From contig CAJTCR010000008.1 in NCBI GenBank assembly GCA_910574915.1, positions 37,710 to 101,709 of the forward strand: DNA of 64,000 nt, in the 5' to 3' direction. Source of the DNA: Eubacteriaceae bacterium. GTDB lineage: Bacteria > Bacillota > Clostridia > Lachnospirales > Lachnospiraceae. Each line of letters opens with the position of its first letter. Within the stretch, counting starts at the first letter, position 1. Under the pieces are notes generated by a model that saw nothing but the letters and a program-made list of their open reading frames with translations, was not told where the DNA came from and made no database searches. The translations under genes were made by a program, and so were the position numbers. Shown here in pieces: positions 45,555-54,817 of this stretch.

Positions 45555-45583
45555 ATGTTAACCTTTTTTTTCAACGTTGTCAA
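45555..45583 (-). promoter_or_regulatory. Promoter of the chemosensory operon
   Basis: On the minus strand TTGACA (45583-45578), 17 bases, TAACAT (45560-45555). It is about 50 bases before the first gene. No other good promoter was noticed inside the operon. Confidence 0.6.
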
Positions 45584-45622
45584 CTAAAAATGCAAAGTTC
45601 CAATATAGAATTACTTCTGTTT

Positions 45623-46156
45623 TTAATCCTGATTCCAGTCCATCACCGGCTTCACCGGAGTCACATCGATCCCCGCTGCCACCTGCTCATAATACTGCTC
45701 TGAACATTGGTCTACCCATTCTGCCCATTCGCAATATTTGCACTCATACTCATACATCGTCACATGCCTGCCGTCTACTTTCACATAAGGAATATCCTCA
45801 TCCCGCAGATCCATAAAATGCTCCAGCATAATATGGACTTCCCTCTCCCTTGCGATTTCCATTAAAAACGGAATACAGTTATCTCCCATCATACTGCCAT
45901 TAAATTGTAGCTGCGGGCAGTAATAAATGCTGATCAACGTCTTGCTGCCGGAACTTAATTTTTCCGTAGACATTCCATGTCCGAAGCGGTCTTTCAGCGC
46001 TTCTTCAAACAGCACTTGCGCTTTATCGATTTCTTGTATGACACGTTTTACAAATGGATCTTCAAACCATTCCGGCTTTTTGTTCCGCCGAAACCATATG
46101 CGGTTATCCATAACGCACTCTCCGCAAAATGGTGCTCCAAAAATAATATTAAGCAT
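45623..46156 (-). CDS. DUF4869 domain protein
   Basis: A 177-residue soluble protein resembling DUF4869, a family seen mostly in Lachnospiraceae. The family-like parts are EWFEDPFVKRVIQEIDKA near residue 33 and GDNCIPFLMEIAREREV near residue 97. Function is unknown. The start has GGAGGTGTCGG. It lies 13 bases after the ATPase gene, so the two are an operon. The pairing may reflect shared function but that is inference. Confidence 0.7.
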   Translation of the reverse strand: MLNIIFGAPFCGECVMDNRIWFRRNKKPEWFEDPFVKRVIQEIDKAQVLFEEALKDRFGHGMSTEKLSSGSKTLISIYYCPQLQFNGSMMGDNCIPFLMEIAREREVHIMLEHFMDLRDEDIPYVKVDGRHVTMYEYECKYCEWAEWVDQCSEQYYEQVAAGIDVTPVKPVMDWNQD

Positions 46157-46169
46157 CCGACACCTCCCT

Positions 46170-47144
46170 TTATGATGATGGTGTATTTTTTGGATCTATG
46201 TCACATTGCAATGCTTTTAAAATGCCAGATCCAATCTCACTTTGAAATAGTTTTTCCGGCAAAGCGGTCAAATATCCTGTCGCCAAAGGTTTTCCATGCT
46301 TGTAGGCAAGCTCTTCACTGTTTGCTGTTTCCTTTTCCAATATAGACTCATAAAAAGCTTCTACCGTGACCGCATCAAATACAGATCCGTTTTGAATCGT
46401 ATGAAGCTTTTCCAATACAGGCGCATGATATAATAGCTGCTCAAAGCTCTGATAGTCATAAAAATAAATTGCTGGATGATCCATGACCCGTTTCTTTAAA
46501 AGCTGGTATGCCCTGCCAATATTTCCAAGATCTGCAAATACAATTCGTTCTGTTTTGTTCAACAATTTAGACTGGATATTGTTCCTGCCTCGTGCACTTT
46601 GAACGTTTTGAAAATATTTGCCTAACAGTTCATGCTCAGACCGATTCTCTGCTGCTTCTGTAAGGATTGCCATATTTTTTTGAAATACGTTTGTTACATT
46701 CAGGTCAAAAACATGCTGTATGCGAAACCAGTCATTTTCATCGAAAAACAACTCATAAATCCCCTGCAACGGATAATCGCCATTACAGTTGCTTGACCTG
46801 CCGATACATAAAAATAAATGTTTGGATCTGTTGATCTTGTGCATCATCTGCCCCTGCTGGCTAAATACATTTGCTTCATCAATCATAATAATTCTGCGAT
46901 CTTCTACTTCCAGCACTGTCTCTAATGTCGCGGCAGTCGTTGGAACCAAAGGATATTGGGAACGGATCTCAATCTCCTGTGTAACGGCATTCTCCGCTAT
47001 CGTGTCGAAAAAGCATGACTTTCCAATCCCGCTGTCACCCAAAATACACGTATAATGGGAATATAAGCGAATGACCAAGCTCTTTTGATCTGCTTTTCTT
47101 AAAAATATAATGTCCGTATATTCCAATTTTTCATGGCTCTGCAT
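46170..47144 (-). CDS. P-loop ATPase of unknown function, partner of DUF4869
   Basis: A 324-residue ATP-binding protein. A Walker A motif GDSGIGKSCFF lies near residues 36-46 and a Walker B-like RRIIMIDEANVF near residue 84. After about residue 160 no known domain is recognised. No nuclease, HTH or membrane segment is seen. It does not read as an ABC transporter because no LSGGQ signature is present. The ribosome binding site is moderate (AAAGAG). Together with the DUF4869 gene it forms a two-gene unit between two signalling clusters. Confidence 0.65.
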   Translation of the reverse strand: MQSHEKLEYTDIIFLRKADQKSLVIRLYSHYTCILGDSGIGKSCFFDTIAENAVTQEIEIRSQYPLVPTTAATLETVLEVEDRRIIMIDEANVFSQQGQMMHKINRSKHLFLCIGRSSNCNGDYPLQGIYELFFDENDWFRIQHVFDLNVTNVFQKNMAILTEAAENRSEHELLGKYFQNVQSARGRNNIQSKLLNKTERIVFADLGNIGRAYQLLKKRVMDHPAIYFYDYQSFEQLLYHAPVLEKLHTIQNGSVFDAVTVEAFYESILEKETANSEELAYKHGKPLATGYLTALPEKLFQSEIGSGILKALQCDIDPKNTPSS

Positions 47145-47228
47145 CTCTTTCTATTCTCCCATTCCAAGCATTTGCCTGTATTGTCTTATAATTCCCATTT
47201 TTATCTGTTTCTACGTCTTTGCATTTTC

Positions 47229-47234
47229 ATTATA
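47229..47234 (-). promoter_or_regulatory. Probable -10 box for the ATPase/DUF4869 operon
   Basis: TATAAT on the minus strand, about 85 bases upstream of the ATPase start and just past the terminator of the upstream gene. The -35 region is weak. Confidence 0.4.
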
Positions 47235-47249
47235 TCACTTTTTTAGACA

Positions 47250-47297
47250 CAAGAAAGAAAAGCTTCCAATTTCTTTTTCCGAAATCGAAGCTTTTCC
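47250..47297 (-). terminator. Terminator after the OmpR-type regulator
   Basis: GAAAAGCTTC at 47257-47266 pairs with GAAGCTTTTC at 47287-47296. On the minus strand the stem is followed by TTTC-type T-rich sequence. It ends the MCP-regulator unit. Confidence 0.7.
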
Positions 47298-47312
47298 TCC
47301 TTATGTTCATAT

Positions 47313-47975
47313 TTACACCTCAAATTTATAACCGGATCGAATCAGCGTCACAATGTGCCCGCCTTCATCGCCCAATTTTTTACGCAGTGTTTTAATATGC
47401 GTGTCAACCGTTCTGGTCGTACCCTCAAATTCATATCCCCATATCCGATTTAATAACTGACTGCGGCTGAAAATCTGTCCAGGATTTGTCATAAAGAAAG
47501 ACAGCAGCTCATACTCCTTATGGGTCAGTGTAATTTCCTGCCCGTCTACAAACACCCTGTGGGAAGCAGGAACAAGCGTAATCTTTCCAGCGTGCCTGGC
47601 GTCTGTAGGAAGTATGGAAGCGCGGCGCAGCAAAGCGTTTGCTTTTGCCAAAAGCACCTTTGGGCTGAATGGTTTTGTCATATAGTCATCCGCGCCCAAA
47701 TGGTAGCCTTTGAGCTTGTCGTCCTCGCTTTCTTTGGCAGTCAGCATAATAATGGGGAGATTGCTCATTTCCCGCGCCATTTTACAGACCGAGAAGCCAT
47801 CGATGCTTGGCATCATAATATCCAGTATCATCAAATCCATTGGATTGTTCTTCAATACCATCAAAGCGTCTGCCCCGTCGTCAGCCATAAAACAGGTGTG
47901 GCCGCCGCGCCGCATATATGCGGCAATGATTTCCTGCATATTTTTTTCATCTTCTACAATTAAAAGATTCGCCAT
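47313..47975 (-). CDS. OmpR/PhoB-family response regulator
   Basis: A 220-residue regulator with an N-terminal receiver (LIVEDEKNMQE, phospho-Asp in LMILDIMMPSIDGF, Lys in MTKPFSP) and a C-terminal winged-helix DNA-binding domain (LTHKEYELLSFFMTNPGQ, RTVDTHIKTLRKKLG). The start has GGAG nine bases upstream. No kinase gene is adjacent; instead it follows an MCP gene by 25 bases, an uncommon pairing. Its kinase is elsewhere or is the CheA system. Confidence 0.92.
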   Translation of the reverse strand: MANLLIVEDEKNMQEIIAAYMRRGGHTCFMADDGADALMVLKNNPMDLMILDIMMPSIDGFSVCKMAREMSNLPIIMLTAKESEDDKLKGYHLGADDYMTKPFSPKVLLAKANALLRRASILPTDARHAGKITLVPASHRVFVDGQEITLTHKEYELLSFFMTNPGQIFSRSQLLNRIWGYEFEGTTRTVDTHIKTLRKKLGDEGGHIVTLIRSGYKFEV

Positions 47976-48000
47976 TCAGACGCGCTCCTTTTTCCTTCTG

Positions 48001-50145
48001 CTACATCTGCTTTAAATGGAACTTGCTCACCAGCTCATGCAGCCGCTTTGACTGGGCAGACAGCTCTGCGCTCGTGTCAGCGCTTCCTTTTGCAGCAGAA
48101 GAATTGGACTGTACAACGCCGCTGATCGCGTCAACGTGCCTGGTAAGCTGCTCTAATACCGATTTCTGGTTCTGCGAAGCGTTGCTGATCTTTTCCATTG
48201 AGCACAGCACTTCTTTGGCGCCGTTTACAACTGCCACTAAAGAGTCCGCTGTATGCTCTGCAATCCCCATCCCGTTTTCAACTGCATTTTGCGAAGTCCT
48301 GATTAAATCTGCGGTCTGATTTACTGCTTCCGCACTCTTTGCGGCGAGCTCGCGGATCTGGTTTGCCACGACCGCAAAGCCTTTGCCTGCTTCTCCTGCC
48401 CTTGCCGCTTCAATCGAAGCATTTAAAGACAGCAGGTTTGTCTGTTCCGCAATATCCTCAATCGTCTTTACAATCTTTTCGATCTCCTCGGAAGACGCAT
48501 TGATTTTTGCCATCGCCTCGGTTAAATCGTCCATTTCCTTATTGCTCTGCGCAATGCTCGCGCTGACTTGTGTAACGGCTGTATTTGCCGTCTGCGCATC
48601 GTTCGCGTTCGCAGCTACATCTTTTGACAGGCTGTCAATCGACGCGGCAAGCTCGTCAATCGCTGCCGCCTGCTCCGCGGCACCGTCAGAAAGTACCTGC
48701 GCGCCGGAAGATACATTTTCTGAGCTTGCAGCCACCTCGTCCGCGGAAAGCACGATCTCATGCAGCGTATCATTTAAGGACTGCGAAATTTTCTCAATCG
48801 ATGCCTGGATCGGTATAAAGTCACCGATATAGTCCTGCGTAATCGCAATGTCCATATGGTTCTCCGCCATTTTGGACAACTGCTCGGAAATATCTTTTAC
48901 ATAATTGCTCATCGTCGTGCTGATATGGTTAAACGCCTGTGAAAGCCGCCCCAGCTCGTCATCCGAGGAAATATCGATATGAATGTTCAAATCTCCCGCT
49001 TCCAGCTTTGCCGCACCGTCTGTAATCGTCTGGATCGGCTCCAAAAAGCTTTTGATAATCCGGTTGACGGAAAAAAGCAGCAGTATCCCAAATACAACTA
49101 CAATAAACGTCAGCTTTCCGGTGCTTTCTATTATCGCCCAGTTAAATTCACTGCTGTTGACCGCCATATGCAGCGACCATTTTGCCTTGCCGCCTATTGT
49201 CAGCGGTATGGTAACGGTCATCCCTCTTTTTCCGGTACCGAAATTTTTTCCGCTCTTAATTAAATACCGGCTGTTTTGATATTCGCCTTCCTGCATGGCA
49301 TAGACTTTTTGCGCGTCTTCCATCAGCGTCTCATATCCGGCATCCTTTGCCGACATTCCAACCTTTTGCGCATCCGCGGAATCCATCAGGATCGTGCCGT
49401 CCGCGGCAAGCGCGGTAAGATGCGCCGTTTTATAATCGGTGCTTACCAAAAGCTCCTCCTGCATATTTTCAAGACCCACATCGACGCCGGTAACTCCCAG
49501 GAAATTGCCGTCCGCGTCCAGAATCGGCGCGATAATGCTGATCATCATAATATTTTTTCCCATCAGCTCATAAATATACGGGTCCATAACATAAGGCTGC
49601 CTGGTTTCTTTTATCTGCATATAATATTCTTTTTCAAAATTGTCAAATGCGTCCTCATGCTTTTCAAACACGTACCCGTTCTTTTGTTCATTCGGATAGA
49701 CAACCGCCTCATAAGCGATGTCTTTGTGATGAACGCTGTATGGCAATCCGTTTTCATCGGCAATGGTATTTTGCTCAAAATAAGCAAACGCCGTCGGATA
49801 GCCGCCCCCGCTTTCTAGCATCCCAACCAGCGCGGTATCAATCGCCGCCCGCTGCTCCTTTGGGTCAAGTGTGGAAATATTTCTCAAGGCGCCGGCAAAC
49901 CCGACGACTTTTCCATATGCATTTTCAATATCATTTCCATCCAAGAACGCGTTTTCATAGGCAACCGCGGCAAGCTTATCCCGATTCACCTCAATCAAAG
50001 ACCTTGCAGCAAGAAAAGCAGACATCAAAATGGTAAGCAGAAAAATCCCTGCGGTATACACTGCCATTTTAGAAATAATCTTCTGGCTGAGGCTGTTGCC
50101 TTTTTCGGTATGACGCGCCTTAACCTTCTTTTCCTTGTGTGACAT
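48001..50145 (-). CDS. Methyl-accepting chemotaxis protein with Cache-type sensor
   Basis: A 714-residue receptor. TM1 is at about 28-48, a large extracytoplasmic domain at about 49-335 with features of dCache sensors ([30 protein letters not shown]), TM2 at about 340-362, then HAMP ([18 protein letters not shown]) and a signalling tip with [22 protein letters not shown]. The start follows GGGGGAAGATAAT. A strong promoter is at 50190-50218. It is outside the main che operon but probably joins the same array. Confidence 0.93.
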   Translation of the reverse strand: MSHKEKKVKARHTEKGNSLSQKIISKMAVYTAGIFLLTILMSAFLAARSLIEVNRDKLAAVAYENAFLDGNDIENAYGKVVGFAGALRNISTLDPKEQRAAIDTALVGMLESGGGYPTAFAYFEQNTIADENGLPYSVHHKDIAYEAVVYPNEQKNGYVFEKHEDAFDNFEKEYYMQIKETRQPYVMDPYIYELMGKNIMMISIIAPILDADGNFLGVTGVDVGLENMQEELLVSTDYKTAHLTALAADGTILMDSADAQKVGMSAKDAGYETLMEDAQKVYAMQEGEYQNSRYLIKSGKNFGTGKRGMTVTIPLTIGGKAKWSLHMAVNSSEFNWAIIESTGKLTFIVVVFGILLLFSVNRIIKSFLEPIQTITDGAAKLEAGDLNIHIDISSDDELGRLSQAFNHISTTMSNYVKDISEQLSKMAENHMDIAITQDYIGDFIPIQASIEKISQSLNDTLHEIVLSADEVAASSENVSSGAQVLSDGAAEQAAAIDELAASIDSLSKDVAANANDAQTANTAVTQVSASIAQSNKEMDDLTEAMAKINASSEEIEKIVKTIEDIAEQTNLLSLNASIEAARAGEAGKGFAVVANQIRELAAKSAEAVNQTADLIRTSQNAVENGMGIAEHTADSLVAVVNGAKEVLCSMEKISNASQNQKSVLEQLTRHVDAISGVVQSNSSAAKGSADTSAELSAQSKRLHELVSKFHLKQM

Positions 50146-50189
50146 ATTATCTTCCCCCGTGACTGAATTAGAATTTTTAAATGCAGTTT

Positions 50190-50218
50190 ATTATACCTTT
50201 TTTTACCATAAAAGTCAA
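50190..50218 (-). promoter_or_regulatory. Promoter of the MCP gene at 48001
   Basis: On the minus strand TTGACT (50218-50213), 17 bases, TATAAT (50195-50190). It is divergent from the promoter at 50263, with 44 bases between the two -35 boxes. Confidence 0.75.
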
Positions 50219-50262
50219 TTTCCCATGTCCGTTTTCATATGGAAATATTGGATGATCATACA

Positions 50263-50291
50263 TTGACTGCGTATACCGAAACGCTTATAAT
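50263..50291 (+). promoter_or_regulatory. Promoter of the small-protein/MutS-like operon
   Basis: TTGACT (50263-50268), 17 bases, TATAAT (50286-50291), about 38 bases before the start at 50330. Confidence 0.75.
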
Positions 50292-50329
50292 AGTTGCATA
50301 CAAAATCTATTATAAGGAGGATATCATTT

Positions 50330-50635
50330 ATGAAATACACACTGTACCGTTCCTTCGGCGACCTGGACAGACAGGTTTCAAAACACACGCTGATCGCCGT
50401 AGAATACGGCAGCAGCATCGATGCTGTCACAAACGCACTCATACAGGATGTCACGGACGACCTGGCTGAATCACCGGAATACGCCGGCTGCAAAACGACC
50501 GCCTATGCCCCGGAGCCTGTCCACTGCACCCGCAGGGTCAAACGCTATCAATACGAAATGATGGGCAAAGTCATCCCGCCAAACGCACCGAAAAATATCC
50601 TGCTTGATTACGGAATTACAGAAACTGCCGAGTAA
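50330..50635 (+). CDS. Small protein of unknown function
   Basis: A 101-residue soluble protein, not recognised. It has no membrane segment and no clear motif. The middle is rich in acidic residues (DVTDDLAESPEYAG) and the end is ordinary. The start is well supported: AAGGAGG lies nine bases before ATG at 50330, under a strong promoter, so it is a real expressed gene. It is followed after 42 bases by a MutS-like gene, probably in the same transcript. Confidence 0.75.
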   Translation: MKYTLYRSFGDLDRQVSKHTLIAVEYGSSIDAVTNALIQDVTDDLAESPEYAGCKTTAYAPEPVHCTRRVKRYQYEMMGKVIPPNAPKNILLDYGITETAE

Positions 50636-50677
50636 CTGCCGCGGAAAAAAGAATCTTAACCGAAAGGAGCCATGCCC

Positions 50678-52540
50678 ATGTACGAGGCACACCTGAATCA
50701 ATCGCTGGAAACAGCTTCCCGCCTGCGCTCCCTGTGCAGCCGGATTTCGTTTTGGCGTCTTATCTGCTGCGCGGCGGCTGCCATCTTTTTCTATTTAGGA
50801 TATACAGGCAGGGAGTTTTTTTGCTGCCTGCTTGGCGGTGCATGTGCGCTTGGTTTTCTTATGCTTGTATTTTGGGATCTCCGTTTGAAGCAGCGGCTTT
50901 CTTACGAGGAGAACTGCCAGGCGGTGATCGCTGATTACAAGGCAAGGCTTACGGACGGCTGGAAGCAGTTTTGTGAGCATGGCGCCAGGTATCTTGCAGG
51001 CAAGGACGCCTGGGCGCACGACCTGGATATTTTTGGAAAACACTCGCTCTACCAGTATTTGTGCACCGCCAGTTCTGTATTTGGACAAGACCAACTTGCC
51101 CGCTGGCTGAGCCAGCCGCAGGACGCGGATACAAAAGACACCCTTTCTGGCTCTGTCAAAAGCCGCCAGCAGGCAGTTTTGGAACTGGCGCAAAAAGCAG
51201 GCTTTACGCTAAGCTATGAAGCAGCGGCAAGAAAACTGCGCACCCATACGTACGATGCCTCCCAAAAGACGCTGGATGATTTTTTTCATTCCCTGCATGA
51301 GACAGATAAACCGCAGGCAGACGGCTTGCCTGCCGCCGGCACGGTTTTGATTTTTGCCGTTCCGGTACTGACAGTTGCCAGCCTGTTTCTTAGCCTGTCC
51401 GGCATCGAACGCCGTTTCTCTCCCGTCTGCTTTTTTGTGCTGTCCACGCTCCAGCTCTTTGCCTCTTTCGTCTGTCACTGGCGCAACAGCAGGCTGCTCG
51501 CCCCTGTTTACCGGATGAACCAGACAGCAGAGCCTTACCGCAAGCTGTTTGCGCTCGCCTTGCAGGAACCGTTTGAAAGCCCTTATTTACAGCAGTTGCA
51601 GCGGCAGTTATCCAAAAACGATACGGCGCGTCCCCTGCAAAAAAAGAACAGATCGGGTGCCGTGTATGCCTTTGTTAAGCTGCGGTCGATCTGCTCCGCG
51701 GTTGTGACAAGGCACAATGCATACGCCTATTTTCTGCTGAACAGCCTGATCTGTTACGATTTTCACTGCGTACGGCGTTACTTCTTATGGAAAGAAGCAT
51801 ACCGAAACGACGTGCGTACCTGGATGCAGGCGGCTGGATGTATCGAAGCGCTGATCAGTCTTGGCGTAATTGCACGTACAAATAAAAGCTGCACCATGCC
51901 TGCGGTCACAGATTCCAAAAAGCCAGAGCTGTCTGTTACAGGCTTAACGCACCCGCTGTTAAAACAGCCCGGCGCTGTCGGAAACGACTTTGTCATGGCG
52001 CACCAGACTTGTATCATTACCGGTTCGAATATGTCAGGAAAGACTACTTTTTTGCGCAGCATCGGCGTCAATTCCATTCTTGCCTATGCAGGGGGCTTTT
52101 GCACGGCTTCTGGCTTTCGCATTTCCCGGATGGCAGTCTGCACCTCCATGCGCACGGCAGACGATATCAATGAAGGCATCTCTACATTTTATGCCGAATT
52201 GCTGCACATTCAAAAAATAATCGAAACATCCAGAAAGCAAAAACCGATGCTGGCGCTGATCGACGAGATCTATAAAGGCACCAATTCCACAGACCGGATC
52301 TTTGCAGCGAGAGAAACGGTAAAAAAGCTTGCAAAGCCCTATGTATTTACGATCCTTACAACACATGACCTGGAGCTGTGCAGCATCGAACAGGATGCCG
52401 GCATGGATGCCGCAAATTTTCACTTCTGTGAACATTATCATGAGGATCAGATTTTATTTGACTATAAGATCCGGCATGGAATATGCGAGACTGCCAACGC
52501 GCGGTATCTGCTGCGTATGGCGGGGATTTTAGAAGAATAA
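50678..52540 (+). CDS. Membrane-anchored MutS-family ATPase
   Basis: A 620-residue protein. Two N-terminal hydrophobic helices (about 28-68) and a second hydrophobic pair (about 220-260) suggest membrane attachment. The C-terminal third is a MutS ATPase: GSNMSGKTTFLRS (Walker A), ALIDEIYKGTNSTDR (Walker B and signature) and TTHDLEL. The mismatch-recognition and clamp domains of MutS1 and the Smr domain of MutS2 are missing. Such membrane MutS homologues are known but their role is unclear, and repair is not implied. ATG at 50678 sits eight bases from GGAG; the ATG at 50672 is too close. Confidence 0.85.
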   Translation: MYEAHLNQSLETASRLRSLCSRISFWRLICCAAAAIFFYLGYTGREFFCCLLGGACALGFLMLVFWDLRLKQRLSYEENCQAVIADYKARLTDGWKQFCEHGARYLAGKDAWAHDLDIFGKHSLYQYLCTASSVFGQDQLARWLSQPQDADTKDTLSGSVKSRQQAVLELAQKAGFTLSYEAAARKLRTHTYDASQKTLDDFFHSLHETDKPQADGLPAAGTVLIFAVPVLTVASLFLSLSGIERRFSPVCFFVLSTLQLFASFVCHWRNSRLLAPVYRMNQTAEPYRKLFALALQEPFESPYLQQLQRQLSKNDTARPLQKKNRSGAVYAFVKLRSICSAVVTRHNAYAYFLLNSLICYDFHCVRRYFLWKEAYRNDVRTWMQAAGCIEALISLGVIARTNKSCTMPAVTDSKKPELSVTGLTHPLLKQPGAVGNDFVMAHQTCIITGSNMSGKTTFLRSIGVNSILAYAGGFCTASGFRISRMAVCTSMRTADDINEGISTFYAELLHIQKIIETSRKQKPMLALIDEIYKGTNSTDRIFAARETVKKLAKPYVFTILTTHDLELCSIEQDAGMDAANFHFCEHYHEDQILFDYKIRHGICETANARYLLRMAGILEE

Positions 52541-52543
52541 AAA

Positions 52544-52577
52544 ACAGAGGGTAAGGAAATAAAATCCTGCCCTCTGT
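52544..52577. terminator. Bidirectional terminator between the MutS-like gene and pnp
   Basis: ACAGAGGG at 52544-52551 pairs with CCCTCTGT at 52570-52577, with further pairing inside. T-rich sequence follows on both strands: TTTT after 52580 on the plus strand and TTTTTT on the minus strand. Confidence 0.8.
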
Positions 52578-52591
52578 CCGTTTTATAAAAT

Positions 52592-54688
52592 TTAATTGTT
52601 TTCTTTTGGCACATCCTTCATACTAAAGCTGACGCGCCCCATCTTGTCTTTGCCAAGGCAGACAACGGTAACGACGTCGCCAAGCGTCAGTACATCTTCC
52701 ACATGGTTGATTCTTCCTTTCGTAATCTTAGAAATATGCACCATGCCTTCCTTGCCCGGGGCAAACTCAACAAACGCGCCAAACTCTTTAATGCTGACAA
52801 CCTTTCCTTTAAAAATCTGCCCTTCTTCAAAGTTTGTCGTAATAATCTCGATCATTTCGACTGCTTTTTCCATCATTTCCTTATCGGTACCGCAGATCGA
52901 AACAGAGCCTTCGTCGTTAATATCGATTTTGACGCCTGTACGGTCAATAATCTCATTAATCGTCTTTCCTCTCTGCCCGACAACGTCACCGATTTTCATC
53001 GGATCTATCTGGATCTGGATAATCTTCGGCGCTAACGGCGCAACTTCCTGCCTTGGCTGTGCAATCGCTTTGGACATCACCTCATCCATAATGTAAAGCC
53101 TTGCTTGTCTTGTGCGCGCAATCGCTTCTTCTACGATCGGGCGGGTCAGGCCATGAATCTTAATGTCCATCTGGATCGCGGTAATGCCGTCATGCGTGCC
53201 GGTTACTTTAAAATCCATATCGCCGAAGAAATCTTCCAGCCCCTGGATATCGGTAAGCACAACGTAGTCGTCATCCGTATCCCCGGTTACAAGGCCGCAG
53301 GAAATGCCAGCTACCATCTTTTTAATCGGCACGCCGGCTGCCATCAGCGACAGGCAGGAAGCACAGGTCGATGCCATAGAAGTCGAACCGTTGGATTCAA
53401 ACGTCTCCGATACTGCACGGATGGCATACGGAAATTCTTCTACGGAAGGAAGCACCGGGATCAATGCCTTTTCCGCCAGCGCGCCATGTCCGATCTCACG
53501 CCGTCCCGGCCCTCTGGACGGTTTTGTCTCGCCGACCGAATAAGACGGGAAATTATAGTGGTGCATATATCGTTTCAATACAATATTTTCATCCAGGCCA
53601 TCTACCTTCTGCACTTCTGACATCGGCGCCAGTGTAACGATATCGCAGATCTGTGTCTGTCCGCGGGTAAACATCGCAGAACCGTGCACGCGCGGGATCA
53701 AGTCTACCTCTGCCGCCAGCGGACGGATCTGGTCGATCTGTCTGCCGTCAGGACGCCTGCGGTCTTTTAAGATCATCTTGCGGACAGTCTTTTTCTGGTA
53801 CTGGTATACGGCTTCAGAAAGCACAGCCAGCCATTCTTCGTTTTCTGCAAACGCTTCTTCAAATTTATCGGTAATATTTCGAATGTTTTCTTCCCGTACC
53901 TGCTTTTGATCTGTAAATACAGCCTCTTCCATTTCCTGCGGCGTTACGATCTCACGCATTGCCGCAAACATTTCTTCTGGAATCGCACAGCTTGTATACT
54001 CATGCTTTGGCTTGCCGATCTCTGCCACGATCTGGTTCATAAACGCATTGATCGTCTGGTTGATGTCGTGCGCCATATAAATCGCTTCTAACATCCTGTC
54101 TTCTGGAATTTCATTGGCGCCGGCTTCGATCATAATCACCTTTTCCATCGTAGATGCCACGGTAAGCTGCAAATCGCCCTCGTCCCATTCCTGCTGGGAC
54201 GGATTGATAATAAACTGCCCGTCCATCATTCCGATCTGAGTCATCGCACAAGGGCCGCAGAACGGAATATCCGAAATGCAGGCTGCAACTGCCGCACCAA
54301 GCATTGCCGTAATCTCTGGACGGCACTGCGGGTCTACACTCATAACCATATTGTTTAACGTAACGTCGTTGCGGTAATCCTTCGGAAAAAGCGGACGCAT
54401 CGGACGGTCAATCACACGGGATGTTAAAATCGCGTTTTCAGACGCTTTGCCCTCGCGTTTGTTAAATCCGCCTGGGATCTTGCCAACGGCATACAATTTT
54501 TCTTCATACTCTACGCTTAACGGGAAAAAGTCAATCCCGTCTCTTGGTTTGTCCGATGCGGTCGCGGTAGAAAGCACCGTCGTATCGCCATAGCGCATCA
54601 GCGCCGCGCCGTTTGCCTGCGCGCACACGCGTCCGATCTCAACGGTAAGTGTCTTTCCGCCAATATCCATAGAATAACTTTTATACAT
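52592..54688 (-). CDS. pnp: Polyribonucleotide nucleotidyltransferase (PNPase)
   Basis: A 698-residue phosphorolytic 3'-5' exoribonuclease. Two RNase PH domains flank a helical domain; FFPLSVEYEEKLYAVGKIPGGFNKREGK lies in the first (quoted in part: KIPGGFNKREG) and DTDDDYVVLTDIQG in the second. A KH domain with IGDVVGQRGKTINEII and an S1 domain with SIKEFGAFVEF follow. The start at 54688 has AAAAGGAG; longer frames run through the rpsO terminator. The leader carries a large hairpin. Confidence 0.97.
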   Translation of the reverse strand: MYKSYSMDIGGKTLTVEIGRVCAQANGAALMRYGDTTVLSTATASDKPRDGIDFFPLSVEYEEKLYAVGKIPGGFNKREGKASENAILTSRVIDRPMRPLFPKDYRNDVTLNNMVMSVDPQCRPEITAMLGAAVAACISDIPFCGPCAMTQIGMMDGQFIINPSQQEWDEGDLQLTVASTMEKVIMIEAGANEIPEDRMLEAIYMAHDINQTINAFMNQIVAEIGKPKHEYTSCAIPEEMFAAMREIVTPQEMEEAVFTDQKQVREENIRNITDKFEEAFAENEEWLAVLSEAVYQYQKKTVRKMILKDRRRPDGRQIDQIRPLAAEVDLIPRVHGSAMFTRGQTQICDIVTLAPMSEVQKVDGLDENIVLKRYMHHYNFPSYSVGETKPSRGPGRREIGHGALAEKALIPVLPSVEEFPYAIRAVSETFESNGSTSMASTCASCLSLMAAGVPIKKMVAGISCGLVTGDTDDDYVVLTDIQGLEDFFGDMDFKVTGTHDGITAIQMDIKIHGLTRPIVEEAIARTRQARLYIMDEVMSKAIAQPRQEVAPLAPKIIQIQIDPMKIGDVVGQRGKTINEIIDRTGVKIDINDEGSVSICGTDKEMMEKAVEMIEIITTNFEEGQIFKGKVVSIKEFGAFVEFAPGKEGMVHISKITKGRINHVEDVLTLGDVVTVVCLGKDKMGRVSFSMKDVPKENN

Positions 54689-54707
54689 ATCTTTTCTCCT
54701 TTTAATT

Positions 54708-54766
54708 GGTTTGGGTGTCAGAAGGAAGACGCCGCGATGCGGCGGCTTCCTTTTAACACCCCAACC
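54708..54766 (-). promoter_or_regulatory. Large hairpin in the pnp leader
   Basis: GGTTTGGGTGTCAGAAGGAAG from 54708 onward (21 bases of pairing, abbreviated here to GGTTTGGGTGTC...) pairs with sequence ending CACCCCAACC at 54766, and the tip closes with GCCGC/GCGGC. It lies just upstream of the pnp ribosome binding site. In other bacteria pnp leaders carry a stem cut by RNase III that allows PNPase self-control; the same role here is inference. Confidence 0.6.
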
Positions 54767-54774
54767 ATATTTCT

Positions 54775-54805
54775 TAAAAAAGAGCGGAAAAATATCCGCT
54801 CTTTT
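54775..54805 (-). terminator. Terminator after rpsO
   Basis: AAGAGCGGA at 54779-54787 pairs with TCCGCTCTT near 54795-54803. On the minus strand the stem is followed by TTTTTT. Some read-through to pnp is likely since no promoter was seen between them. Confidence 0.8.
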
Positions 54806-54817
54806 CATTGTTCAGAA

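Noticed and set aside
54689-54808. Longer N-terminus for PNPase
   Set aside because: The extension is translated from the rpsO terminator and leader hairpin and is not family-like.
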